Shown here: piece after piece, positions 10,134 through 19,847 of the stretch
Position numbering within the stretch: the first letter of the stretch is position 1
How the letters are laid out: each line of letters opens with the position of its first letter
Assembly: GCF_000350105.1 (NCBI RefSeq)
Contig: NZ_CAIY01000044.1
Coordinates: forward strand, 248,001-312,000
Origin: Richelia intracellularis HH01
Lineage (GTDB): Bacteria; Cyanobacteriota; Cyanobacteriia; Cyanobacteriales; Nostocaceae
Direction: 5' to 3'
Length of the DNA stretch: 64,000 nt
Notes under the pieces: generated by a model
The model's input: the letters and a program-made list of their open reading frames with translations, nothing else
What the model was told of the DNA's origin: nothing
Database searches by the model: none
Made by a program: the position numbers and the translations under genes

Positions 10134-11246
10134 TCATCTAGCATTAAGCATCTCACGTATTTTGATTGCTGTGGCAGGTGCAAGTAGTACACCATTACGA
10201 TAATGGCCAGTAGCGAGGAAAACATTATTAAATCCTGGGAGTCTTTCTATAATTGGCCCAGGTCTACCATAAGGGCGTGGACGTGCACTATACCAATTCC
10301 TAACTATAGTAGCTTGTGCCAATTCCGGACAGAAAGCAGTTGTCTGCTGTAAAATATCTTGCAGTAATTCTGCTTGAGGGTAAACTTTCCCATTTTCACT
10401 TTGGGGGAATTCCACTGTTGAACCAATCCAATAGTTCCTATTTCCCACAGGTATTATATGTAAATCATTGCCAGTAATTACTGGTTGAAAGTCAGTATTA
10501 CCTAAGCTACATTCTACTCGTAACTGTAAGGCTTGCCCAAATACAGGACGAATATCAATAAACTTTTGTAAGTTTGCTGTTAAATGAGAAGTGCCTATTC
10601 CTGCAGTAATAACTAGATAATCCACATCAAATGAAGCATTAGCAGTATTAACACAATCACCATTGTGAGAGATACTTAGGACATTTGTACCAAACACAAA
10701 CTCAACACCATTATATCTAGCTCCATCTATCAAAGCTAAGTTTAAAGCTGTGGGGTTAATTTGTCTATCTTGGGGAGAATAAATAGCACCAGTAATATGA
10801 CTATGATTAATATGAGGACAAAGTTGTTGCAATTGAGTCTTATCCCAAATTTCCAAAGTAAAACCTTGGGTTTTGCGAATTTCCGCTAATTTTATCCATT
10901 GCTCAAAATTTTCTTCCGGAAAACACAGATTAAGAATTCCTTGACGATTATAAGGGATAGAATATCCAACAAGTTTTTCGAGCTCCGGGACTAAAGTTTC
11001 ATAGCGTCGTAAGCTAGTTTGCCGCATCTCCCAGGCCTGTCCTTTAGTTTTACGGCTAATTATACTCATCAGAACCCCTAGAGCGGCAGTAGTGGAATTC
11101 CCACAGGAAAATCTCCCTTCTTTATCACTAGGATAAGTGGGCAGTGGAAGTTGGTCAAAAACAGTAATACTTAAACTGGAAACCCAACTCAGTTCATATG
11201 CAATTGTTGCACCGACTATACCACAACCAATTATCGCTACTTTCAT
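10134..11246 (-). CDS. FAD-dependent amine/D-amino acid oxidase family protein
   Basis: A 370-residue DAO-family flavoenzyme. The N-terminal dinucleotide-binding motif GCGIVGATIAYEL (residues 7-19) binds FAD. The C-terminus has the family's GRPGPIIERLPGFNNVFLATGHYRNGVLLAP pattern (quoted in part: FLATGHYRNGVLLAP). Such enzymes oxidise glycine, D-amino acids or similar amines. In cyanobacteria a related protein, ThiO, supplies dehydroglycine for thiamine synthesis, but the substrate of this one cannot be decided from sequence. Its start codon overlaps the psbQ stop by four bases (ATGA), so translation is coupled to psbQ. An inactive enzyme is unlikely because the frame is clean. Confidence 0.8.
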   Translation of the reverse strand: MKVAIIGCGIVGATIAYELSWVSSLSITVFDQLPLPTYPSDKEGRFSCGNSTTAALGVLMSIISRKTKGQAWEMRQTSLRRYETLVPELEKLVGYSIPYNRQGILNLCFPEENFEQWIKLAEIRKTQGFTLEIWDKTQLQQLCPHINHSHITGAIYSPQDRQINPTALNLALIDGARYNGVEFVFGTNVLSISHNGDCVNTANASFDVDYLVITAGIGTSHLTANLQKFIDIRPVFGQALQLRVECSLGNTDFQPVITGNDLHIIPVGNRNYWIGSTVEFPQSENGKVYPQAELLQDILQQTTAFCPELAQATIVRNWYSARPRPYGRPGPIIERLPGFNNVFLATGHYRNGVLLAPATAIKIREMLNAR

Positions 11247-11746
11247 TGTTCCGTTTCTTCTACCTGTATTCTCCCGATCTTAGCTTCTTTAAGATACAGA
11301 TCTTTTTTAGGTAATAATCTAAGAAATCCTTCAATATCTGTATATGCAGCTTGGTAATTCCTTGCAGCTAAATTTGAGTTAGCATTCATAGCTGCTTGAT
11401 CAATTTCCACCAAATCATTGAATAATTCCCGTGCTATTTTTTTTGCAGCAGGTTGCTCCTTTGGCAGTAAATTAGGAGTAATATAATTCATTGTCAGCCT
11501 GGCTTCAGCCATAGGACCGTGAATAAAGTTACCGACCTTTACCCATTCATTATTACGAATTAATTCTTCTAATTCTTCCGAACGATCACGTACAGCTAAT
11601 AACTGCGGTAAATATTCTTGGATTTTTTCTAACTGTACAGAAGTATAAGTGGAAGGTGCTATCGTAACATTAGGGGTGCTACAGCTGATGATAAATGTGG
11701 TAAACAACACTAGAATTAAAGATAAGATAGAGCGTTGATAAAACAT
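11243..11746 (-). CDS. psbQ: Photosystem II lipoprotein PsbQ (CyanoQ)
   Basis: PsbQ is a lumenal lipoprotein that stabilises the oxygen-evolving side of photosystem II. Starting at the ATG at 11746 gives 167 residues with a standard lipoprotein signal: MFYQR, a hydrophobic helix, then FIISC with the lipidated Cys at 22. An upstream ATG at 11779 would add 11 residues that fit a signal peptide less well. The mature part is helical and has the family pattern of a four-helix bundle (VQLEKIQEYLPQLLAVRDR, then LTMNYITPNLLP and DIEGFLRLLPKK). It is the first gene of a two-gene unit with the FAD oxidase, overlapping by four bases. It is direct evidence for an oxygenic phototroph. Confidence 0.88.
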   Translation of the reverse strand: MFYQRSILSLILVLFTTFIISCSTPNVTIAPSTYTSVQLEKIQEYLPQLLAVRDRSEELEELIRNNEWVKVGNFIHGPMAEARLTMNYITPNLLPKEQPAAKKIARELFNDLVEIDQAAMNANSNLAARNYQAAYTDIEGFLRLLPKKDLYLKEAKIGRIQVEETEQ

Positions 11747-12116
11747 AAACTGGGAGTTTTGTTTGATTGACAGTATCATTCTATATTGGCATATGTAACT
11801 TAATAAATTCTAAGGAAAAAGGACTTTTAATAAATTTATGAATGCATATTTTCTACAAAACACTTGGATTTTCGTTATTCTCAATTTTTATAACTGAATG
11901 TAAATAAGAAACATTACTTAGTATTTTTATACATAACTTGTTGCAGATTTATACGTTAGCCCCTAATCATTTTCCATAAGAACTGCAAAGAGACTTTAAG
12001 CTAATGTTTGTAACAAAATATTATTCATGGATACAATAGAATATAAAACATACTTATTTCATGACCATTGTACTGACTAGGAGTAAAATGCTCCTTGCCT
12101 TGAATAATCACCAGGT

Positions 12117-12153
12117 AATTCTCAGTTATAGGGAAATCTTATAACTGAGAATT
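12117..12153. repeat. Hairpin with 14-bp arms
   Basis: AATTCTCAGTTATA pairs perfectly with TATAACTGAGAATT across a 9-nt loop. It stands about 370 bases upstream of psbQ on the other side of its promoter region. No T-tail. Function unknown. Confidence 0.6.
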
Positions 12154-12259
12154 TAACAAAATTCGCCTGTAGTGGAATAAATAACTTTTCTAATAAGGAG
12201 AGTAACTTATCTGAATATAGAATACCAAAATTAGCAGATATGATTTAGAAGAATGCTCT

Positions 12260-12523
12260 GTGAATGAATTTGCAAAGACAACAATATTGAAATTTGTTAG
12301 TAACATTGCTGCGGTAGTCAGTTTATTTAAATTTAATTTACCCTATGTAAAATCAGCTCTTGAACATTGCCATAGCAATCTAGAAAATTTGGATTTGTTA
12401 GATACCGATTCCCTTAATATTGAATTTCACTTTCCCAGAATAAGTAAATTCTGGTGTAGTCTATATTATTTTAATTCAGATACATTTATATCAATATCAC
12501 TATATAGTAAATGCAAAATATAA
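12260..12523 (+). CDS. Doubtful small ORF, no recognised family
   Basis: An 87-codon frame from ATG (MNEFAKTTILKFV) to a stop at 12523. I do not recognise it. Composition is rich in Phe, Ser, Leu and Asn, and the second half (FHFPRISKFWCSLYYF) is aromatic. There is no close Shine-Dalgarno at the ATG; an AAGGAGAG lies about 60 bases upstream. It is isolated in a long spacer. It could be a fragment of a decayed gene or a chance open frame. Confidence 0.2.
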   Translation: MNEFAKTTILKFVSNIAAVVSLFKFNLPYVKSALEHCHSNLENLDLLDTDSLNIEFHFPRISKFWCSLYYFNSDTFISISLYSKCKI

Positions 12524-13164
12524 GGTCATAAGGATAGAGTTTTTAAGGTTAAATTATTTGTGGGGATAATATCAACTTTCCACCATTAATGACTAGATTT
12601 TCATGGGTTATGCAAAACTTTCAAATGAGATCAGGGAAAAAATTGAAGTTATTCTGCAGTGGAGTTTTAGAAGTTGTTAATCAATAAATTAAATTTGAAT
12701 AACAATAAAAAATACATAAACCCAAAATCTAAAAATCAAATCCATAAATGACTTTATATTCTCACTGAAAATAATAATAGCGTAATAATTAATAGTATTT
12801 TATTTTTTAAAGGAAGTTTCATGGATTAAAAATAAATAAGAAGGTATATATCCCATTTATTTTATTAAAAAATCTCATGTTTAGAAAAAATGATAATATC
12901 AATTACTTATGAATCTGATCTGAAACTGTTAACTAATACAGGAATACAAGTTTCATAGTATATACTCATTAATTACTTACATATCAACTCAGTATATTTA
13001 TACTTTTGATGCTTTGACTGTATATGCTTTTACTATTTATTTATGGTGAATTTTGTAGGTAATTACCTCATTATAACCTTTATAATACTCTATTTTCGTA
13101 TGAGTTGAATTCCTAAGAGAAATCATAGGTGTTAAACTAAAAACATTCCCACGCTAGTTAAACA

Positions 13165-13198
13165 AATATGTTGTCATCATTAAAGATGACAACATATT
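13165..13198. repeat. Hairpin with 14-bp arms
   Basis: AATATGTTGTCATC (13165-13178) pairs perfectly with GATGACAACATATT (13185-13198) around a 6-nt loop. It is about 500 bases beyond the end of the RodZ-like pseudogene on the minus strand. Possibly the terminator of the ancestral gene. Confidence 0.6.
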
Positions 13199-13713
13199 AT
13201 ATAAAATTGTATTAGAGAATAACAATATATATATTTAATAACTTACATACATATCATTAATTTAGCTTCATAATTTCATGATGGTTATCAACTCATACTA
13301 TGTATATGTTCACAGAAATTAAAAGAAGCTTTGCTCAATTCACTTACAAGAATATTATTTATAACTTGTAGCTTAACCTGCAAATAAAGCTGTTTTTTCT
13401 AAATCAAATTTTATCCCTCAAGTTATTTTTGCTAAAAAATAATCTTTATCTATGCAGTAAATATATTATATTTACTCAGGATTAAAAAGTCTTTCCGAAA
13501 CAATAAATAAAGTTTAATATATGTAGTTATGAATGAGTTTTAGTCATTATCATTTTCTAAATTTTGTAGTAATCTCTATTGGATTTTAATGAGTGTTTAC
13601 CATAACACTACTAATATTTCTTGTCCAGATATAGTAAGACCCTATTTATTTCCTCAGGTATAATTATCTTAAAGAGATTATCTTTGTATCTGACTTTGCA
13701 AGTAATTATCACA

Positions 13714-14210
13714 CTAAACTGATATTTTTCCTTCCCTGTCAATCTGAGAAACTGAAGAAGATATTTTATTATCTTGATAAGATACATACGTTGTTTGAGT
13801 TAGAGAAATATTTTTTGCTTGTAAGGAACTATCACTTAACAATTGAGACAAACCACTAACAGTACAAAAAATCAAATCTATATATACCAAATACATATGA
13901 AAAGGATTTAAAGGATTAGCTGTTAATATTTGATTTATAGACATACTAATGGCCCGATCTACATTGGTAGAAAAATAATTCGCTAATTTTATGCCATCCA
14001 AGCCAACAGCATCTGCCTATAATTTAATTAAAGCCTGGGTGTATATTGGTTCTGGAAGCTGATTTAAATTTCCTATTTCTATTGCTTCCAATAGATCATA
14101 GTCAATATTGCTGACTCTTCTAGGGAAATACCTTTGTCTAAGTGGAATGACTTAAGTTCCAGGCCTATTGTAATTAACTGTTGATATTTTTGCTCCTGCC
14201 ATGAAATTAT
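13714..14210 (-). pseudogene. Broken RodZ-like HTH membrane protein gene
   Basis: The remnant can be read across frames. An HTH start region reads QQLITIGLELKSFHLDKG followed by ISLEESAILTMI, then comes a frameshift. The next frame gives LLEAIEIGNLNQLPEPIYTQ, ALIKL, a stop, then ADAVGLDGIKLANYFSTN. The last open part (13714-14001) ends with a membrane helix (HMYLVYIDLIFCTVSGLSQL). This matches the order in cyanobacterial RodZ-type proteins: HTH_25 domain with the LPEPVY motif, then a single membrane span. The periplasmic DUF4115 domain is gone. RodZ ties the MreB cytoskeleton to the wall machinery and affects cell shape. The gene lies directly downstream of the pseudouridine synthase. Confidence 0.8.
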
Positions 14211-14295
14211 TAGCTTAGTCGTTTAATTCTTCCTAGTCAAACCCTTGATACTTGATACTTATCATTTCTTGAATTCCTTGAAATTTAGTAAATCA

Positions 14296-15054
14296 CTAAT
14301 AGGGAAATATGGAAATTGCCTGTTTCAAAAAGCATAGTTCAAAATCCTGCAAATATCGATATTGTCCAGCTTTTAAGTATTTTTTATTGTCTGTATTTAG
14401 TGTAATCATACCAATTGCTGTGCGATGTAGGGAAATAACTGGATACCCTAATTGTTTACCTAGGCGGCGAATTTGACGATTTCTACCCTCCTTTAAAACT
14501 ATTTCTAAACGGGTTTTACCTGAAAATTGATCTATGCAACGAATTATGGCAGGTCGGGTTTTTCTCCCATCTAGTAGTATTCCCTGGCTCCACTCTTTTA
14601 GAGCTATTGCTGTGGGATTACCCTGGACTACAACATCATAAGTTTTAGGAATACTATGACTAGGGTGAGTCAAATGGTATGTTAGTTCTCCATCATTAGT
14701 TAAAATTAATGCTCCTGTAGAATTCACATCCAAACGACCTACTGGATGAATGCCCTGACTATTTTGTAGACTTTCCGGAAGCAAATCGATCACAGTTGTT
14801 CTTCCCCTAGGGTCATCACATGTAGTAACAATACCTGCCGGCTTATTAAGTAAAAGATATATCGGTTCTGGATGAACTGAAAGTGATACTAAATTATCAT
14901 CAACAGCAATTATATCTGTTTTAGGGTTGACTTTCTGACCTAAATATGCACTATTTCCATTTACACATACTCTCCCTAGCCGAATCATCTCTTCGGCTTT
15001 ACGACGTGAGGCAATACCCCACTGAGCTAAAATCTTGTGTAACCTTACCTCCAT
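14296..15054 (-). CDS. rRNA pseudouridine synthase, RsuA/RluB family
   Basis: A 252-residue enzyme that converts specific uridines in rRNA to pseudouridine. An N-terminal S4 RNA-binding domain (residues 3-50, RLHKILAQWGIASRRKAEEM) is followed by the catalytic domain with GRLDVNSTG (106-114), Asp109 being the catalytic residue. KEGRNRQIRRLGKQLGYPV near residue 200 is the third family motif. The length fits RluB (23S U2605) or RsuA (16S U516); these cannot be separated safely without alignment. The frame is complete. The downstream neighbour on the same strand is the broken RodZ-like gene, 85 bases on. Confidence 0.9.
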   Translation of the reverse strand: MEVRLHKILAQWGIASRRKAEEMIRLGRVCVNGNSAYLGQKVNPKTDIIAVDDNLVSLSVHPEPIYLLLNKPAGIVTTCDDPRGRTTVIDLLPESLQNSQGIHPVGRLDVNSTGALILTNDGELTYHLTHPSHSIPKTYDVVVQGNPTAIALKEWSQGILLDGRKTRPAIIRCIDQFSGKTRLEIVLKEGRNRQIRRLGKQLGYPVISLHRTAIGMITLNTDNKKYLKAGQYRYLQDFELCFLKQAISIFPY

Positions 15055-16254
15055 GTATAAATGACTGAGATTTAATGAAACAATAAGTTAATGAATAGTA
15101 TGGTTGTGGAGTAAAGTATAACTCAGGTCACAATTTTGTAACTCCACTTGTTTTATAAGGTTTATTTCATTCTGTCATCATAATCCTCAATTCAATTGTC
15201 TTCAGCAGAACTCACCAACCATAAATTTTGAAATCCCCTAAAGTATTTTTCCAGTCTGTACTCAATTCACTCAAATCTTGATTTAGGTGATTTTATATTG
15301 GAGCAATTAATTATCTCTGGGTCTTCTTGGAAAAGTGAGGATATTATTTCACTGTTTTTTATATCTAAGAAATCCCAAATTCATTTCAGCTTTAATCTTA
15401 ATTAGGTGTACTTAATTTTATACTTTCAGAGTCACGAAACTTTTTATCATTAACTTCTCCTGAATTTATATTTCTTAACCTTTCCAACTAGCTACTTTTA
15501 CCTATCAATTCAGGCACTTACCGGCATGTCTTTGCTTTTTGCTAGGATATGTGAATTTCTTCCCCAGATATAGAAAGCATTAAATAGAGAGTCCAAGTAT
15601 ACCTCTTTACTTAAACAGCACCAAAACTTTTAATTAATTGTCCCAGCAAATATAATGTTTTTTTGGCAAGTTAATATGGCATTGCACAAAACAGATTATA
15701 AAGGCTATTTTCATTTATACAAAAATGACCTTAAATAAAGCCTATATGAAAATCAAAATAATTTGCTGTAGGGATTATGTAAACAATTCTTATACCTTAA
15801 ACCAACATGATTTTTGTCTGTAAGATAAAAAACTTAATATAAAGACTTAAATACTTTTCTACTCAACTTAATCATTGTTAATGATAGGTGGACCTTAGTT
15901 CAATACTTATTTAGCACTTAACATTGCTCCATCTTGCTACTAAATTTTTATAGCTATTTTACTATTAAGAAACTGTCATCTTAGCTTTACATCTTGTTAG
16001 GATTTAAAGTCTATAGATAAAAACGTATTGACTTTCTCTTAAATCTTTTTATATTTCCGAAAATACTTTTGATTAAGATTCTTCAATCTTGATTAGGATG
16101 ATTGTATGAAAAATACGAAATCCTCAGATAGAAACAGCAAGGGAATCATTATATTAACTAAGTTATTGACCAAAACTCTACAGTTTTGGTTGTAACCACA
16201 GGTTTCTGATATATCTCAAATAGAAGTGAAAATACAGACTAATGACAAACAACT

Positions 16255-16280
16255 TATATCTGGGTATATACCCAGATATA
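16255..16280. repeat. 26-bp perfect palindrome
   Basis: TATATCTGGG TATATA CCCAGATATA reads identically on both strands with no spacer. It is not near any gene end. It could be a protein binding site, a cruciform or a remnant. Confidence 0.6.
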
Positions 16281-17761
16281 TGATTTCTGCGCTTAATACT
16301 ATTTACCAAGGGATTCACTTAACATATATAGAACTCACGGTAGAAAATATTCAGTTTAACAGTAGCCATATTTTTAGAGGGTCATCACTGTAATGATCAG
16401 AAGTAGTTTCCGTGTTTGGAAAGCTAGTGCTTGAAGAAGAAACTCTCAACACTTCTTATACAAAATTATAAATGAATTTCTTTATAGTATTTTCCCAGAA
16501 GATAATTCACAAGTAAGGAGAATTACTTGGCAAAATACCTCTATTGAACAGAGAAAAATAATATTAATTGCTAATTGAGAACTAGAGCTAGACTTTCAAG
16601 CCCTAGAGTTATATCTATAGTTGAGCTTGTCTAATATTAATGGTAAAAAATTAAGTATTTATCCAAATATTATACATGATAAAAGTAATAAATTTGTGGA
16701 AATTAGTGAAGGATATATGATTCATTTAGAGTCATATATGGATATTAAAGAATTTAATCTAGTACATGGAAAGTTAATATATAATGGGAGAATCAATATA
16801 AATACGTAATTTTATTTAATCGAGTGAAGGTCTCCCAACTTCTTTATTTTCATATTGATTTTAATAGTTACAATTATTAGAAATTGGAAATATGAAAAAT
16901 ACTTTAATTTTATACATCATATAATATATTCTCGGACAGAGGCAAGTTAGGAAAGACCAACTATGCCATTATTTTAGCTGCAAAATCATTTTTAAGTCCG
17001 CAATATAGGTAGAGTATTGATGCAGTCAAAACAGCTTTTAAATACTTTAGTAATAAGTCCCTTAAGATAGACAAAGCATAGATAATCAAGTATTCATTAA
17101 AAATCTGAAATTTTCCGTAGATTTTGATATTGTAGATTCTAATTAATTCTGATCAGATTTCCTGAAATAGTAAAGTCTAGATTAAACTCAGTTTCATGAT
17201 CTCTAAATTCTGATTTTTAATAAAAATTTTTGAAAAGCTATAATTAATTCAAAAATTTTACTTATTATTCCGTTGAGAATATCCTATTAGTTGATAGTAT
17301 TCAACTATAGTTAAGGAGAGAAAATCCCCATATTTTGTGCTAATTATCTATTATATAGGGTAGTTATTTATATATCATAACATCATCAAAAGTATTCCTT
17401 AAAAAGTAACTTCTTTTGAGTTATACAGAACCATTAGATTTTTAGATTTTAAAATCATATAGGTAAAAAAGTTTAATCAAAATGATTACCTATACAGATA
17501 TTATTTAGGCAATGTTATTGCTAAGACTGATTTAGTTATTTAAAATATTATTGATTATTAGAAATTTCTCTCATATTATCTACTATGAATAAATCTTATC
17601 CCAAGCCAAAATGTAACCTGTTATAAGTAATTCACTACTATATAAAACCAATATTATGTCTCACTAACACTGTATTTTTAGTATTTTGATAGTTAAAATT
17701 ACTTCAAGTTTACTCTTAATCATTTACCACTTTTATCTAAGTTAAATCCCTAAAAATACAT

Positions 17762-17799
17762 GAAACATTTAGTCAAAATGGTACTTGACTAAATGTTTC
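17762..17799 (-). terminator. Hairpin downstream of cdsA
   Basis: GAAACATTTAGTCAA (17762-17776) pairs perfectly with TTGACTAAATGTTTC (17785-17799). It lies 375 bases past the cdsA stop codon. It is a candidate terminator or mRNA-stabilising stem; no T-run on the minus strand. Confidence 0.45.
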
Positions 17800-18173
17800 T
17801 ACAAATATGTATAGATTTTATAGCAATACATAAATTTTTAAGATAAAAATTAATTTAACCTCAATACTTCCAACAAAATATATAAATATTTAATTGAATT
17901 ATTACTTGTTTTATATAACCATGTAAAGTCTAAACTTATACGACCCTAGTCTATTATGAGTAATCGGATTACTTATAAGTTCATGTTATGTATATGTTCA
18001 GGTTATTGTATGTAAACTTAATTTATACTAACTGTAAGCCTGCTGTTCATAATCTAGTAAGATTCTATATAGGAAAAGATTTTGCAATATATCTAACTCC
18101 AAAAATATTCTCTAGGGTATATTTTCTGTAAAATGTGTTAAAGACTAACATGCTATATATATGTCTCAGCGCT

Positions 18174-19064
18174 TTAGTTTTTTTCAACTAAAGGTAATAG
18201 AAGAGTAACAAAATAATAAACTAAGGGTGCAGTGAAAATATAACTATCAGTACGATCTAAAATACCCCCATGACCGGGGATTAATTGTCCTGAATCTTTT
18301 ACACCTGCATCTCGCTTGAGCATAGACTCAGTCAAATCACCTAATAATGCTGCAATACCAATCAAAGAGCCGAATATAGCACCAGTGATTAGAAAATTAG
18401 GCCAGTTTAAATAATAAGTTCCTGTGATGGCAATCATAATACTGGCAGCAATTCCAAAAATAGCACCCTCGACAGTTTTTTTGGGACTAATTCCTGATAA
18501 GGGAGTTTTACCAAAAAATTTACCAATGATATAAGCACCAATATCCGCACCCCAAATACATAAAAATGTTAGTATGGTAGCTGTTAAACCTTGAGGCAAA
18601 TTGGCAAATTTAGCTGATAGCAATATGTTCTGGTAGTCCTGGGAAAAATAACTACCTAAGGGAAAATCACTGACTGCTGTATTATCACTTGCTCGCAATC
18701 GTACCCAGTAGCTTGGTAGGTATCCAGTATAAAATAACCCCAAAATGGAAGCAGATAAATCAGCAATAGTTGCAGGTTTTGGCTGAAAAAGTAGGTAAAA
18801 ACAAATAAATGTACCTACAAGGGGCATCACTGCATCACCAAGTTTGTCATTTATAGTGCAAATGATTAATAGCAGTTGGCTAACAATCATAGTGGTTTTC
18901 ACTGTAGGAAATATGCCCGCGGCTTTTACTAAATTAAAGTATTCTTTTTGACCCAAAAATATAATTGCTGCAAACATAGCAGTAAAGTACCATCCACCCA
19001 AAAGGGTGGCTGTTAGTACAACCAAAATTGCTACAATTCCACTAATAATCCGAGACCAAAGCAT
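18174..19064 (-). CDS. cdsA: Phosphatidate cytidylyltransferase
   Basis: This integral membrane enzyme makes CDP-diacylglycerol from phosphatidic acid and CTP, feeding phosphatidylglycerol synthesis. PG is essential for photosystems. The 296-residue protein has about seven or eight hydrophobic segments. The CDP-alcohol signature lies at residues 247-273: SMLKRDAGVKDSG followed by GHGGILDRTD, with the metal-binding Asp residues in place. Length is normal. It follows cbiT on the same strand after a 180-base gap. The frame is intact. Confidence 0.94.
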   Translation of the reverse strand: MLWSRIISGIVAILVVLTATLLGGWYFTAMFAAIIFLGQKEYFNLVKAAGIFPTVKTTMIVSQLLLIICTINDKLGDAVMPLVGTFICFYLLFQPKPATIADLSASILGLFYTGYLPSYWVRLRASDNTAVSDFPLGSYFSQDYQNILLSAKFANLPQGLTATILTFLCIWGADIGAYIIGKFFGKTPLSGISPKKTVEGAIFGIAASIMIAITGTYYLNWPNFLITGAIFGSLIGIAALLGDLTESMLKRDAGVKDSGQLIPGHGGILDRTDSYIFTAPLVYYFVTLLLPLVEKN

Positions 19065-19244
19065 AGACTAACTATAATTAATTTGAGAGATAAAGGATAA
19101 GTTTGTGAAGTGCCAAGTGTAAGATTTTATTTATCCTTTGTCCTATCTTTTCGTTTGAATATAAAAAGCTAGGGAGCAATTGGCCAGGACTAGTGAAAGA
19201 ATCATTTCCATAACTTTATCATTCCTTTCCCCCTTTAATTCAAA

Positions 19245-19847
19245 TTAATTCAACTTCTCACCACTGAGAATAAACATGGGATCAACAGCTGTAAGGGTTT
19301 GGGAAAATCCCCTATTTTCTAGGCGGTTGACAGCAGACTGAACCACCTCTACATTACGAGCTTGTAATTGAGAAAGACTTTGAGAAATAGAGTAAAGAGT
19401 TTCTAAATTGATGGCTGTTGCTACAATTCGACCTGATTCTGGTAAATGGTCCCATACAGCTTGTAAGATTTTCTGAATAGGTTGTCCACCTTCGATACAA
19501 ACACGATCATATATTTGTTTAAGTTCTGATAAACAGTCTGGAGCAATACCTTTAACTACTTGCACATTTTCTATCCCAAAGCAATCACAATTTTTACGGA
19601 TTAGATTAGCAACTTCTTCATCCCTTTCTACAGCAATAATTTGCCCTTTAGGGCATAATAAGCCAACTTCTATAGGGATTGTACCTGTACCGGCTCCTAT
19701 ATCTAGGAGAACTGAATCTGGTTTGAGTCGCAATTGGGCAAGAATTAATAGGCGAATTTCTCGCTTACTTAAGGGAATGCCGGGCAAACGCTCAAATAAT
19801 TCATCTGGTATTCCTGGAGTAATATATGGCCAAAGTGGGGAAGGCAT
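19245..19847 (-). CDS. cbiT: Precorrin-6Y/cobalt-precorrin C15-methyltransferase CbiT
   Basis: A 200-residue SAM-dependent methyltransferase of corrin-ring (vitamin B12) synthesis. The SAM-binding motif DIGAGTGTIPIE (residues 49-60) and acidic loop AVERDEE are clear. The start (PSPLWPYITPGIPDELF) is the typical N-terminus of the stand-alone CbiT protein; in other bacteria this domain is fused as the C-terminal half of CobL. The second methyltransferase half (CbiE) is not adjacent. Presence suggests that B12 or pseudo-B12 synthesis is kept. No cobalamin riboswitch was seen upstream. Confidence 0.88.
   Translation of the reverse strand: MPSPLWPYITPGIPDELFERLPGIPLSKREIRLLILAQLRLKPDSVLLDIGAGTGTIPIEVGLLCPKGQIIAVERDEEVANLIRKNCDCFGIENVQVVKGIAPDCLSELKQIYDRVCIEGGQPIQKILQAVWDHLPESGRIVATAINLETLYSISQSLSQLQARNVEVVQSAVNRLENRGFSQTLTAVDPMFILSGEKLN

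Larger units (their letters stand above)
11747..13713. other. AT-rich spacer with hairpins and one doubtful ORF
   Basis: Two clean hairpins (12117-12153 and 13165-13198) and one isolated 87-codon frame (12260-12523) with no recognised family. No other structure was identified. Confidence 0.4.
15055..18173. other. 3.1-kb AT-rich spacer with gene-like debris
   Basis: Minus-strand 15168-15377 reads 70 codons with only two stops and a clearly protein-like acidic sequence (SLFQEDPEIINCSNIKS; FRGFQNLWLVSSAEDN), probably a decayed gene I cannot name. A 26-bp palindrome (16255-16280) and a hairpin (17762-17799) are present. An open stretch at 16621-16809 has only a TTG start and no family match. Confidence 0.45.

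Noticed and set aside
16621-16809. 62-codon open frame in a long spacer
   Set aside because: TTG start only, no ribosome site, AT-driven residues (Asn, Ile, Lys) and no recognised motif.
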